Assembly (NCBI RefSeq): GCF_003390395.1
Contig: NZ_QUOV01000001.1
Location: forward strand, 620,001-684,000
DNA: 64,000 bases
From: Thalassotalea euphylliae
GTDB taxonomy: Bacteria > Pseudomonadota > Gammaproteobacteria > Enterobacterales > Alteromonadaceae
Reading direction: 5' to 3'
Numbering within the stretch: position 1 is the stretch's first letter; the number at the start of each line of letters is the position of its first letter. Below, one piece after another: positions 1-8,179 of the stretch. Made by a program: the position numbers and the translations under genes. Under the pieces are notes generated by a model. It saw only the letters and a list, made by a program, of their open reading frames with translations. It was not told the DNA's origin and made no database searches.

Positions 1-1989
1 AAGGTAAAGTTTGCTACTGACGAGTATAGCCTAAAGCAAACACAGTTGACGACAAACTTTGGTGTGACTGACGATGTTGCGCTGCGCTTAAACCTGCTTT
101 ATAGCGACACTGATGGTTTTATGGAAAACCTCAAACCTGGTCAAGATGATATTGGTGCCCGTGATAGTCAAGGTGCACGATTGCAAGCCTTATATAAGCC
201 AAGTGATATTTTCGACTTGCTTGTGCGTGCAGAATACAAAGAGAGTAGCAGTAATTGTTGTGGCTCAACCATTATTGAAACCGACCCAACACGCCAATTT
301 AATGCTCACTTAAACCACCCAGCGATACGCGACTTTGTTCAGAATAATACTGGCTGGGGTGAGTTTGCCACCTATATGAGCGATGACCAAATTAGCGACA
401 TTGAAAACACAGGGTTCTCCGTTGAAGCAAACTACGATTTTGGTGATTACTTATTGACTTATACTGGCCATTATCGCGACTGGAGTTTGTTTAACAATAC
501 TGAATTTGGTGGTGCAACGTTAGATAATACCGAATTCTACTTTGGTGGTGAAAACGCCTTCCAATCACGCCAACATGAGTTAAGAATTTCGGCAGACAAT
601 GAGAAAGTGTCGTTTGTTGCTGGTCTATTTTATCAAAACGTTGATCAATCTCGTGAGGCCAAGGAAGCGTTCTGTAACCAAACCGCACGGGATACTTTCT
701 GGAGTTTAGAAAACTGGGAACCAGGTAATGAAGCCAATGACGGCAACCCGACCGACTTTGATGTTGATGGCAACTTGCTAGCGTGTCGCAATGGTTGGCA
801 AGAAACCGGTGGTATCGCCACAGGTGGCGGGCTTTACAACCAAATTGCTCAATATCGTACTACCGTGGAATCAACCAATAAGGCAGTATTTGGTCAGTTT
901 GATTTCCACCTTTCTGAAGCGTTAACCGCTTTTGTTGGTGCTCGCTACTTAGATGAAGATTCGGAGCTTTATTATGAAGGTGGTCGTAACGCGACTCGTG
1001 CTTTATTAAAGCAATTAAATGGCCGAACTTTGAATGCTGCAGATCAAGAAGCACTGGGTTTTACTCATGAAGCAGACAGCAATGATACAGAATTTATTTA
1101 CCGCTTAGGTGCGCAATATCGCGTAAATAAAGATCTAATGTTTTACGGCTCATACGGTACAGGTTACAAAGGTGTCGGTTGGTATAATGCGATCTCAAAT
1201 GCACCAGCAGATATTGCAAATGATGAACTAAACCCAGTTAAACCTGAAAAGTCGAAGTCGGTTGAACTAGGGATGCGCTCAGATTGGTTTGACAATGATT
1301 TACGCTTGAATGTTACTGTGTTCCGCACTGAATACGAGGACTTCCAAGAGCGCGTGCGCGTTGAAGATGAAGATGAAGAAGCAGAAGATGGTACAGTTGG
1401 TCGCCCACTATTCGTTAATGCGGGTAAGGTGATATCTCAAGGTTTAGAAGTTGAGTGGAAAGCGATTTTATCTGAAAACATCACCCTAGATGGTACTTAT
1501 GCATTTATTGATGCGACGTATGATGAATTTGATGGATTCTTCCAGAACTGTCCTGCTGGGCTAAAGGGTACAGACGAATGTATGTTTGTGAATGACGGCG
1601 CTCTAGAAGTATTGATTCTTGAAGGTCGTGAATTAGCTCAAGCACCAGAGCATCAGTTCCGTATTGATGTTCGTTATGACTTTGACTTTATGGGGCAGGA
1701 GTCACATGTTCGTCTAGGTTATCGTTGGAAAGATGAAATTCAATACCGTTTCGACCATAACCCAGACACTATTCATCCATCTTTTGGCTTACTAGACCTA
1801 TACGTGGGTACCGAAGGAACAATTGGTGAGTACGATTACAACGTTAACCTATTCGTTAAGAACTTAACCGATGAAGAATACTACACTCGATTAGTTACAC
1901 GCTCTAATCAAGTGGGTGGTGGCTTACGAGGTGTTATCGGTAAAGATTCACAGCGATACTGGGGCGCATCAGTTACTTTCCACTTCTAA
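1..1989 (+). CDS. TonB-dependent receptor, 5'-truncated by the window edge
   Basis: The frame is already open at base 1, so about 662 C-terminal residues are visible and the signal peptide and plug lie upstream. What remains is an outer-membrane beta barrel: alternating aromatic/polar strands, a near-C-terminal NLTDEEYYT stretch typical of TonB receptors, and a final FHF, the usual aromatic C-terminus for BAM recognition. Acidic loops (EDEDEEAED near codon 443) and several Cys residues lie in predicted extracellular loops. A terminator follows 70 bp downstream. Beside a sulfatase, a lyase and uronate genes, it is plausibly the oligosaccharide importer of the locus, but that is inference from position and the substrate cannot be read from sequence. 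Confidence 0.9.
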   Translation, partial: KVKFATDEYSLKQTQLTTNFGVTDDVALRLNLLYSDTDGFMENLKPGQDDIGARDSQGARLQALYKPSDIFDLLVRAEYKESSSNCCGSTIIETDPTRQFNAHLNHPAIRDFVQNNTGWGEFATYMSDDQISDIENTGFSVEANYDFGDYLLTYTGHYRDWSLFNNTEFGGATLDNTEFYFGGENAFQSRQHELRISADNEKVSFVAGLFYQNVDQSREAKEAFCNQTARDTFWSLENWEPGNEANDGNPTDFDVDGNLLACRNGWQETGGIATGGGLYNQIAQYRTTVESTNKAVFGQFDFHLSEALTAFVGARYLDEDSELYYEGGRNATRALLKQLNGRTLNAADQEALGFTHEADSNDTEFIYRLGAQYRVNKDLMFYGSYGTGYKGVGWYNAISNAPADIANDELNPVKPEKSKSVELGMRSDWFDNDLRLNVTVFRTEYEDFQERVRVEDEDEEAEDGTVGRPLFVNAGKVISQGLEVEWKAILSENITLDGTYAFIDATYDEFDGFFQNCPAGLKGTDECMFVNDGALEVLILEGRELAQAPEHQFRIDVRYDFDFMGQESHVRLGYRWKDEIQYRFDHNPDTIHPSFGLLDLYVGTEGTIGEYDYNVNLFVKNLTDEEYYTRLVTRSNQVGGGLRGVIGKDSQRYWGASVTFHF

Positions 1990-2056
1990 ACCGAAAGTTT
2001 TGGTATCGTGGTTAATATCGCGATAAATTTTGCGAAGCAGCAGAAAACTGACGTAG

Positions 2057-2088
2057 TAAAAAAACCAGCCAACGGGCTGGTTTTTTAT
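2057..2088 (+). terminator. Rho-independent terminator after the TonB receptor
   Basis: Inverted repeat ACCAGCC/GGCTGGT with a 4-nt loop, preceded by an A-run and followed by six T residues. It lies 70 bp past the receptor stop codon. Confidence 0.85.
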
Positions 2089-2351
2089 TGCGCTTTTTAT
2101 CACGCTTTTTATCACCTTAAGATGCATTCTATTTATTGTGATATGCCGAGAGTTTTGTCACAAGTAACTCGTTTGATAAGAGCAAATATTTAGTTAAGTG
2201 GTTGATTGAGTAATGTTGGCTAATATGCTTTCAGAAGTGGTGCTAAAACATATGATTTATATAGTGTTTAACAATTATTTTACTTTACATCGACAGATAT
2301 AACTTTGATAATTGCAGCCAATATTAGTCGTAATCTAACCAAAATTTAGTC

Positions 2352-2936
2352 ATGGCAGTGCAAAAGAAAAATCAGGGTTTTACATTAATTGAATTAGTGG
2401 TCGTTATTGTTATTCTTGGTATCTTAGCCGCGGTAGCCTTACCTCGCTTTATCAATTTAAATCAAGATGCAGAGCGCGCTGTGTTCAATGGTTTTGTCGG
2501 CGCATTTCGTTCAGGAGTTAACCTTTACCACCTAAGTTGGCAGGCAAAAGGACAACCTGACCAAGCTTTTGCTGGTGTTACTAGCGTACCTTCGGCTACT
2601 GGCTTTCCTGCCGGTGGGAATGATATTACATCAGCGTTCGAAGGTGATTGTCGGATTATTTGGCAAGATGTGATTGACGATCAACCAATACCGAGTTTTA
2701 TTACCGCTAATCACGGGTGGTCGTCTAGTGTTAACAGTAATAATGCACAGTGGTCGAGCAATGCTGGTCAGCTAGCACTATTAAATGAAACCACTGATGT
2801 CTTTTGTCATTTTGTCTATACTGGCGGATTTCTAAGTGGTGGATTTAGTGGTCAAGACGGTTCTCGCTTGCCAGTGATTCAATACAATATGCAAACAGGT
2901 GAAGTGCGCGCACTAGAGTGGCCGTATAATCCTTAG
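2352..2936 (+). CDS. type IV pilin-like protein (MSHA/GspG-type prepilin N-terminus)
   Basis: 194 residues. A short basic leader ends at Gly9, followed by the class III prepilin motif GFTLIELVVV with Glu at mature position 5 and a hydrophobic helix ending LPRFINLNQDA, a sequence common in MSHA pilins. PilD-type peptidase would cleave after Gly9 and methylate Phe10. The C-terminal half is Gly/Ser-rich with two Cys that could form a pilin-type disulfide. It has no pilus assembly genes beside it and its own terminator at 2962-2996, so it is an orphan, possibly a minor pilin. Which machine it joins cannot be told. Confidence 0.85.
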   Translation: MAVQKKNQGFTLIELVVVIVILGILAAVALPRFINLNQDAERAVFNGFVGAFRSGVNLYHLSWQAKGQPDQAFAGVTSVPSATGFPAGGNDITSAFEGDCRIIWQDVIDDQPIPSFITANHGWSSSVNSNNAQWSSNAGQLALLNETTDVFCHFVYTGGFLSGGFSGQDGSRLPVIQYNMQTGEVRALEWPYNP

Positions 2937-2961
2937 CAGACCTTAGCACTGCTAGCTGATA

Positions 2962-2996
2962 AAACAAAAAAGGGCGTTTTTTACGCCCTTTTTTGT
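2962..2996. terminator. bidirectional Rho-independent terminator
   Basis: AAAAAGGGCG/CGCCCTTTTT inverted repeat with A-run and T-run on opposite sides. It can end the pilin transcript on the plus strand and the sulfatase transcript on the minus strand. Confidence 0.85.
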
Positions 2997-3000
2997 TGGT

Positions 3001-3114
3001 ATGACCCGTCCTAAATAAGGTTGACACTTTTCAATCAATGAATTGGAGAGCGTCATGAAATCAACAACTAAACGAACTCAAAAGGATTACTCACTCGCTT
3101 TTAAGTTGGCGGTT
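3001..3114 (+). mobile_element. IS3-type insertion sequence remnant (left end plus start of orfA)
   Basis: The segment begins TGACCCGTCCTAAATAAGG, which resembles the terminal repeats of IS3-group elements. It continues into an ATG at 3055 encoding MKSTTKRTQKDYSLAFKLAV, the characteristic start of an IS3-family OrfA. After about 20 codons the similarity ends (near 3114) and the frame runs into sulfatase sequence and a stop at 3130-3132. No right end or rest of the transposase is present. The IS call rests on remembered family sequence, not a search. Confidence 0.65.
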
Positions 3115-3132
3115 GCCATAATTCGCATATAG
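3055..3132 (+). pseudogene. truncated IS3-family transposase OrfA fragment
   Basis: ATG 3055 to TAG 3130. The first 20 codons look like OrfA (YSLAFKLAV motif); the last five (AIIRI) are antisense sulfatase sequence. It lacks the helix-turn-helix and all catalytic parts and cannot be functional. An AATTGGAGAG stretch just upstream resembles the original ribosome binding site. Confidence 0.6.
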
Positions 3133-4649
3133 GCAGCTTTCATCGCCTTTGTTTTTTCTGGGTATTTATCCGCTAAATTGGTTTGTTGCCCGGGGTCATT
3201 AGCGAGATCATAAAGCTGATAGCAAGAACAGGCACCGGTTTCGATATCTTCTTTTGCCAGTTTCTCATCACCCCAATAGGCAGGAATAAATAACCAGCTT
3301 TGCTCGCGATAGGCAGTTCGCCCGCCCAATGCTTGCACAACTAACGCTTTTCTCCCCTTAGCTGACTTACCTAACAGCGTTGATAGGTGGTTTTCGCTAT
3401 CGAGCGTATCGTTATTGCTAACTGGCTGCTGAGTAAGAGCTGATAAAGACGCTAACAAATCGAGCTGAGAAAATAGCTGCTCTGATTCGCTATTGGCTTC
3501 GATTGTCCCCGGCCAGCTGGCAAGCAGTGGCACATGCGCGCCAGCATCAAATAAGCTATATTTGCCACCACGGTAGATACCCCAAGGAGTATGCTCGCCG
3601 TTTTTGCTAACCGCCTGATCTTGATAACCATCATCTAGAACTGGGCCGTTATCAGATGAGAAAATTACGAGTGTATTGCGCGCTAAGCCTTGTTGAGCTA
3701 AGTGTTTGATTAACCGACCAATCGCCCAATCTGCTTCTAAAATCGCATCACCCCTTGGTCCTAGCCCTGAACTGCCGGCAAATCGCTGATGCGGCACTCG
3801 TGGCACATGAGGCTGATGTAAGCTGTAGAATAGAAAAAATGGTTGGTTTTGGTTTTTTAGGGTCACAGTTGGTACTACTTGGGCATCGATAAACTCTGTT
3901 GCTTTTGCCAAGAATAGATCTGACATATCTTCATCTCGCCACTGTGCCTTTTTCCCTCCTGTTTGATAGCCAATACGCGGTATGCCATTGTTAATACTAT
4001 GGAAGTGACCGTTGCTAAACTTCATCTTGGTCATTAACTCTGGGTTGTCGAGACCAGTTGGCTGGTTTGCAAAGTTCTTTTGGTAGCTAACATATAAAGG
4101 ATCGTCTGGCTCAAGGCCAATAACCGCACCATTTTCTAAATAGACATTTGGCACTCTATCATTCGTCGCCGCCATTATATAAGAGTAATCAAAACCCACT
4201 TGGTTTGGTCCAAGTGCTATGGTTTGGTTCCAATCAACCTGACCATGGCCAAGGCCTAGATGCCATTTACCAACAATGCCGGTGCGATAGCCAGCACGCT
4301 TGAGCATTTTAGGGAGCGTCTCTTGTGCCGGATCAATCAGTAATGGCGCATCACCGGGCAAGATCTTAGCGTTTTTACGCCACGGGTATTGGCCAGTCAA
4401 CAAGGAGTAACGACTTGGAGTGCAGGTTGCGGCCGTAGCATAGCCTTGATTGAATTTCAGCCCCTGATTGGCGATTTCATCAATATTTGGGGTTTGTAGC
4501 TTGCCCATTTGATAAGCGCTAACATCACCAACTCCCAAGTCATCGGCATAAATAATGACAATATTGGGCTTTTGTGTGTCTGCCTGTGAATAGCTGGAGA
4601 CTAGCAGAGCTAGTGCCACTAGCAGCATAGTGTTTACCTTAGTCATCAT
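3087..4649 (-). CDS. exported formylglycine-dependent sulfatase (S1 family)
   Basis: 520 residues with a Sec signal peptide (about 1-23). The sulfatase signature CTPSR is at 76-80; Cys76 is the residue converted to formylglycine by a sulfatase-maturating enzyme not seen here. Metal ligands appear as ADD (35-37) and the SSDNG motif in the middle, and the KWHLG motif follows near 128. It hydrolyses sulfate esters, probably on a polysaccharide or its oligosaccharides in the periplasm or outside. It starts 9 bp after the DUF4861 gene, so the two form an operon. The last residues (about ANLKASE) are encoded by the IS3-type remnant, so the natural C-terminus may have been replaced. ATG 4646 is an alternative start. 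Confidence 0.93.
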   Translation of the reverse strand: MMTKVNTMLLVALALLVSSYSQADTQKPNIVIIYADDLGVGDVSAYQMGKLQTPNIDEIANQGLKFNQGYATAATCTPSRYSLLTGQYPWRKNAKILPGDAPLLIDPAQETLPKMLKRAGYRTGIVGKWHLGLGHGQVDWNQTIALGPNQVGFDYSYIMAATNDRVPNVYLENGAVIGLEPDDPLYVSYQKNFANQPTGLDNPELMTKMKFSNGHFHSINNGIPRIGYQTGGKKAQWRDEDMSDLFLAKATEFIDAQVVPTVTLKNQNQPFFLFYSLHQPHVPRVPHQRFAGSSGLGPRGDAILEADWAIGRLIKHLAQQGLARNTLVIFSSDNGPVLDDGYQDQAVSKNGEHTPWGIYRGGKYSLFDAGAHVPLLASWPGTIEANSESEQLFSQLDLLASLSALTQQPVSNNDTLDSENHLSTLLGKSAKGRKALVVQALGGRTAYREQSWLFIPAYWGDEKLAKEDIETGACSCYQLYDLANDPGQQTNLADKYPEKTKAMKAAYMRIMATANLKASE

Positions 4650-4658
4650 ACCGCGCGC

Positions 4659-5969
4659 CTATAAATTAATGGTAAGCGGTTGATTTAGTCCCGCTAAGGT
4701 TTGCTCTAAATAGTCCACAAAGCCTTGTTTAGTGGCAATACCGTCGACATCTTGCGCCCAAGTACCAGCAAAGTAATAGTCCAGCTTACCTTGTGTTGGC
4801 TTCATCACCACTAAGTGGTTATGGCTATCTTCACTGACTTCAAGTAATGTCGATTTTTTATAGAAAATCGCCATGCCCATTTCATCGCCGACATAACTTT
4901 GTTTGCCAAAGGTTGCTATGTAAGCCCAGTCTCCTAGACTAGTGTCAGAGGTGATTAATTCACTCGGTTGGTGTTTAACAATACCTGTCACTAAATTATC
5001 TGGCGAGCCATCTATGGTTAATTGGTTGTGAGTCAAACGCGAGCCCGCGCTTAGGGTTAGATCACTAGTTAACTGAAATTTTTGCTCGGCGATTGCCCAG
5101 TCAGTATGCTTTACCTGTAAATGAGCGCGGATTGGTCCCTGCTCAATAATGTTGACACTCATATCGCTGGCGGTGGCAACCCGGCTTAACTTGCCATTTA
5201 CCAACATACCTAAACCGCCGATTCCTAATGAGGGGCCAACCTTTAATATATCCATGCCCCACGGCGCTGGTTCATGGTAGCTAACGCCGATATGACCCAC
5301 TTCCGGCAAGACTATATCAGGCACTCTTTTACCGAAAATATCGTTAACGTTTCGCTCGTCAAAGTAGAGGCGATAGGCAATTTTATCTGACTCCCAGCCT
5401 GGCCCTTCATAACGAAATTGAAAGTCACCGGGGATATGATTTTCTGGGATCTGTTGAAACTTAACAGGAATAAATTCACCACCTTGCAACTTGCCATCGG
5501 CGCCGCGAATACCACCTTGATTAATCGATAACTCAGCATGCGCGCGCGACGGGTATTGATGTGTCACTTGTCCTTTAGCTTGATAACTTAAGGTAAAGGT
5601 TTTATTTTGCTCGGCGTCAAACTGGCTGGTAAAGAGCAGGGCATCTGCTTGCCCATCACCATCATTATCAATCGTTTGACTAGCAACTTCTTGCTCACCT
5701 TGATACAGGGTTGCCGCGTTTAGGTTAACTTCTGACGCTAACGTTAATAGTTGCGCTTTAGCTATGGTGACTAGCTCTTCACTGCGATTTTGCTTTGTTG
5801 GGTTAGCGACTGAAAAGGAAATGCTCGACTCAGCCGGTGCAGTGGTCGATACTGTGTTATTCGAACCATTGTCGGTCGCGGTTAGTTTCGGCTGTGGCGA
5901 ACAACCTAGCAGTGTGGTGGCTGCCGTCGCAGCCAGAAGATAGGTGAATTTACTTGGCTTATTATGCAT
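4659..5969 (-). CDS. DUF4861-family lipoprotein
   Basis: 436 residues. A lipoprotein signal ends in TTLLGC (Cys near 23). A Ser/Thr-rich linker follows, then a long beta-rich domain with the WESDKIAYRLYFDERN and EPAPWGMDILKVG blocks that I associate with DUF4861 (PF16153), a family recurrent in polysaccharide utilisation loci. The biochemical role is not established to my knowledge; a carbohydrate-active role is inferred from context. It is the first gene of a two-gene operon with the sulfatase and is divergent from kduD across a 464-bp region containing two copies of the candidate operator. RBS AGGT lies about 10 nt upstream. Confidence 0.75.
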   Translation of the reverse strand: MHNKPSKFTYLLAATAATTLLGCSPQPKLTATDNGSNNTVSTTAPAESSISFSVANPTKQNRSEELVTIAKAQLLTLASEVNLNAATLYQGEQEVASQTIDNDGDGQADALLFTSQFDAEQNKTFTLSYQAKGQVTHQYPSRAHAELSINQGGIRGADGKLQGGEFIPVKFQQIPENHIPGDFQFRYEGPGWESDKIAYRLYFDERNVNDIFGKRVPDIVLPEVGHIGVSYHEPAPWGMDILKVGPSLGIGGLGMLVNGKLSRVATASDMSVNIIEQGPIRAHLQVKHTDWAIAEQKFQLTSDLTLSAGSRLTHNQLTIDGSPDNLVTGIVKHQPSELITSDTSLGDWAYIATFGKQSYVGDEMGMAIFYKKSTLLEVSEDSHNHLVVMKPTQGKLDYYFAGTWAQDVDGIATKQGFVDYLEQTLAGLNQPLTINL

Positions 5970-6073
5970 GTCTTGCTTACCTGTTGTTTATTCCTGTCGC
6001 CATCGTTATCTAAATGGGTTCAACTTAGCACATGAGTGTTAAGTTGAACTTGGTGGGTACAGGTTATTGTCAT

Positions 6074-6088
6074 CTTGTATGATTACAT
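6074..6088 (+). promoter_or_regulatory. candidate uronate-regulon operator, copy 1
   Basis: CTTGTATGATTACAT, differing by one base from the copy at 6371. It contains TGT-N6-ACA. It lies 105 bp upstream of the DUF4861 start codon. Binding by the FadR-type regulator at 13538-14284 is inferred. Confidence 0.5.
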
Positions 6089-6370
6089 ATAAGTAACGAA
6101 TGGATGTCAACGTTTAATAAGTAACCAAAGGCGGAAGTTTGAGCTTACTTTAGCTTGTTGGGCTAATAACCAGCGCTGTTCTTTATCCTTAATGGGAACA
6201 TTGGCTAACACTAAGCAACTCGATACCTGATATTCATCTCCTGACAATCACTTCAGTGCTTTAATTTAAGTATTTGTTTATCATTGTATTTATTAGGGCG
6301 AAAACAAATAGCGAAGTGATAATCACTCGATAGTTCCCCTGTATATCTGCAAATTATCTTTTTATTTTTA

Positions 6371-6385
6371 CTTGTATGATAACAT
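6371..6385 (+). promoter_or_regulatory. candidate uronate-regulon operator, copy 2
   Basis: CTTGTATGATAACAT, 14 of 15 bases identical to the copy at 6074. It lies 49 bp upstream of kduD, where a repressor would overlap the promoter. Confidence 0.5.
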
Positions 6386-6433
6386 GAGGACTGATATCTT
6401 AATTAGTAAATCAAGGTAATTAGCTTAGGGCGT

Positions 6434-7210
6434 ATGATAATGAGTTCACAGCAAGCACTATTCTCGCTGCACGGTAAAGTCGCTTTGGTCACAGGAGCGA
6501 GTAGAGGTTTAGGCCGTGCCTTGGCGATTGGGTTAGCACAAGCGGGCGCGGAAGTGATTTGCAGCAGCTCTCGCCCTGGCGGTAGCGCTGATACGGAAGC
6601 TGCGATTACTGCAATGGGCGGTAAAGCTTATGGTTTAGCTGCAGATTTATCAGATCCTGATCAAGTAGCCAGTCTAGCTGCTCAGGCATACCAACTGACT
6701 GGCCGAATTGATGTGCTGATAAATAATGGCGGCACAATTTCACGTTTTCCAGCAGCGAAATATCCACTCACCGAATGGCAAAAAGTGGTCGATGTTAACT
6801 TAAATGCTGCGTTTCAGCTCAGTCAGCTTATTGGTCAAAAAATGCTAGCGGCTGGTCAGGGTAAGATCATCAATATCGCGTCAATGCTCTCATTTCAGGG
6901 GGGCATCACAGTGCCAGCATATACCGCGAGTAAGCACGCTATTGTCGGCTTAACCAAAGCACTTGCTAATGAGTGGGCGGCTAGCAATGTGCAGGTGAAT
7001 GCCATTGCCCCGGGCTACTTTAGAACTGATAACACCCAAGCGTTGCAAGACAACCCTGAGCGCAATCGTGATATTGAAAAGCGTATTCCTGCCGGACAGT
7101 GGGGCGAGCCGGAGCAGTTGGTGGGCGCCGCAGTATTTTTGGCGACAGCTGCAAGCGACTACGTTAATGGCCATGTTTTGGCTGTTGATGGTGGTTGGTT
7201 AGCGAGGTAG
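6434..7210 (+). CDS. kduD: 2-dehydro-3-deoxy-D-gluconate 5-dehydrogenase (KduD-like SDR)
   Basis: 258 residues, the usual size for a classical short-chain dehydrogenase. The Rossmann motif TGASRGLG is at 20-27, NNGG at 97-100, and the catalytic Ser150, Tyr163 and Lys167 (YTASK) are intact. The C-terminal YVNGHVLAVDGGW is typical. KduD reduces 2,5-diketo-3-deoxygluconate to 2-keto-3-deoxygluconate (KDG) with NAD(P)H in the cytoplasm. The adjacent kduI, which makes its substrate, supports the assignment; by fold alone it could also be a gluconate 5-dehydrogenase or a DEH reductase. ATG 6440 is an alternative start two codons in. Confidence 0.85.
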   Translation: MIMSSQQALFSLHGKVALVTGASRGLGRALAIGLAQAGAEVICSSSRPGGSADTEAAITAMGGKAYGLAADLSDPDQVASLAAQAYQLTGRIDVLINNGGTISRFPAAKYPLTEWQKVVDVNLNAAFQLSQLIGQKMLAAGQGKIINIASMLSFQGGITVPAYTASKHAIVGLTKALANEWAASNVQVNAIAPGYFRTDNTQALQDNPERNRDIEKRIPAGQWGEPEQLVGAAVFLATAASDYVNGHVLAVDGGWLAR

Positions 7211-7271
7211 GCCGTAATGAATCAACAAGCGTTAATAACGATAATAATGGGCACAACAACGGAATAGTATT

Positions 7272-8114
7272 ATGACAATTGATTATGAAAACAGATATGC
7301 CATTGGTCATAACGAGGCTAAAGGATTTGATACCACTCAGCTAAGAGAAAACTTTCTCGCTGATGATTTATTTCAGCAAGACAAAATCAAGCTGGTTTAC
7401 ACACACTATGAACGATTAATTGTTGGGGGTATTGTGCCCGTCAATCAAACCTTATCGTTAGATGCTATTGACCCACTAAAAGCACAACACTTTTTAGACC
7501 GACGTGAACTGGGTTTGATCAATATTGGCGGCAGTGGCGTGGTGGTTGTTGATGGTCAGGAATACTTCCTTGATAACAAAGAAGCGTTATATGTGGGTGC
7601 TGGCAATAAGCTAGTAACCTTCCGTAGCCTTGATAGTGCATCACCTGCTAAATTTTATTTAAATTCAGCACCTGCCCATAAAAGTTATCCAACTAAAAAG
7701 GTCACTAAGGCTGAGGCAAATGTATTAGAGCTGGGCTCGCAAGAAACCTCAAACGAACGTTCAATTTATCAATTGATCATTAACGGTGTTGTCGATACCT
7801 GCCAGCTTCAAATGGGCATGACCAGCTTAAAGCCGGGTAGCGTGTGGAACACTATGCCAGCCCATCAACATGATCGCCGGATGGAAGCCTATTTATATTT
7901 TGATTTGGCACAAGACCAAGCAGTTGCCCACTTTATGGGAGAGCCTAAGCAAACGCGCCTAATTTGGACGGCGAATGAGCAAGCGGTGATTTCACCAGCA
8001 TGGTCAATTCACAGCGGTGCAGGCACCTCAAATTACACTTTTATTTGGGGAATGGCCGGTGAAAATTTAGATTACGATGATATGGATAAGTATGCGCCAA
8101 CTGAGTTAAGGTAA
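7272..8114 (+). CDS. kduI: 5-dehydro-4-deoxy-D-glucuronate isomerase
   Basis: 280 residues, full length for KduI. The cupin metal ligands are visible as His198, His200 and Glu205 (HQHDRRME) and His247 (WSIHSG). The enzyme converts 5-keto-4-deoxyuronate, the open form of the unsaturated uronates released by polysaccharide lyases, to 2,5-diketo-3-deoxygluconate. It follows kduD by 61 bp and is followed at once by a terminator-like hairpin (8124-8157), so the TRAP genes may be expressed by read-through or from their own promoter. KduI fits pectin, glycosaminoglycan and also alginate-type breakdown, because DEH and 5-keto-4-deoxyuronate are the same compound. Confidence 0.95.
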   Translation: MTIDYENRYAIGHNEAKGFDTTQLRENFLADDLFQQDKIKLVYTHYERLIVGGIVPVNQTLSLDAIDPLKAQHFLDRRELGLINIGGSGVVVVDGQEYFLDNKEALYVGAGNKLVTFRSLDSASPAKFYLNSAPAHKSYPTKKVTKAEANVLELGSQETSNERSIYQLIINGVVDTCQLQMGMTSLKPGSVWNTMPAHQHDRRMEAYLYFDLAQDQAVAHFMGEPKQTRLIWTANEQAVISPAWSIHSGAGTSNYTFIWGMAGENLDYDDMDKYAPTELR

Positions 8115-8123
8115 TGATAAGCA

Positions 8124-8157
8124 GACAAAAAACAGGCCAATAGGCCTGTTTTTTGTC
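8124..8157 (+). terminator. hairpin terminator between kduI and the TRAP genes
   Basis: GACAAAAAACAGGCC/GGCCTGTTTTTTGTC, a near-perfect long inverted repeat with a 4-nt loop and a T-rich 3' arm. It sits only 23 bp before the TRAP binding-protein start, so it may act as a partial terminator that sets enzyme-to-transporter ratio. Confidence 0.8.
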
Positions 8158-8179
8158 TCTAGGAAGCGATGGGGGAAGT

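Larger units (their letters stand above)
5970..6433. other. divergent promoter region between DUF4861 gene and kduD
   Basis: 464 bp without a convincing gene. It contains two copies of the 15-nt motif CTTGTATGATWACAT, at 6074 and 6371, each about 50-105 bp from one of the divergent start codons. Nothing else is recognised in it. Confidence 0.6.

Noticed and set aside
2008..2193. 61-codon frame downstream of the TonB receptor
   Set aside because: It spans the receptor's terminator and has no RBS.
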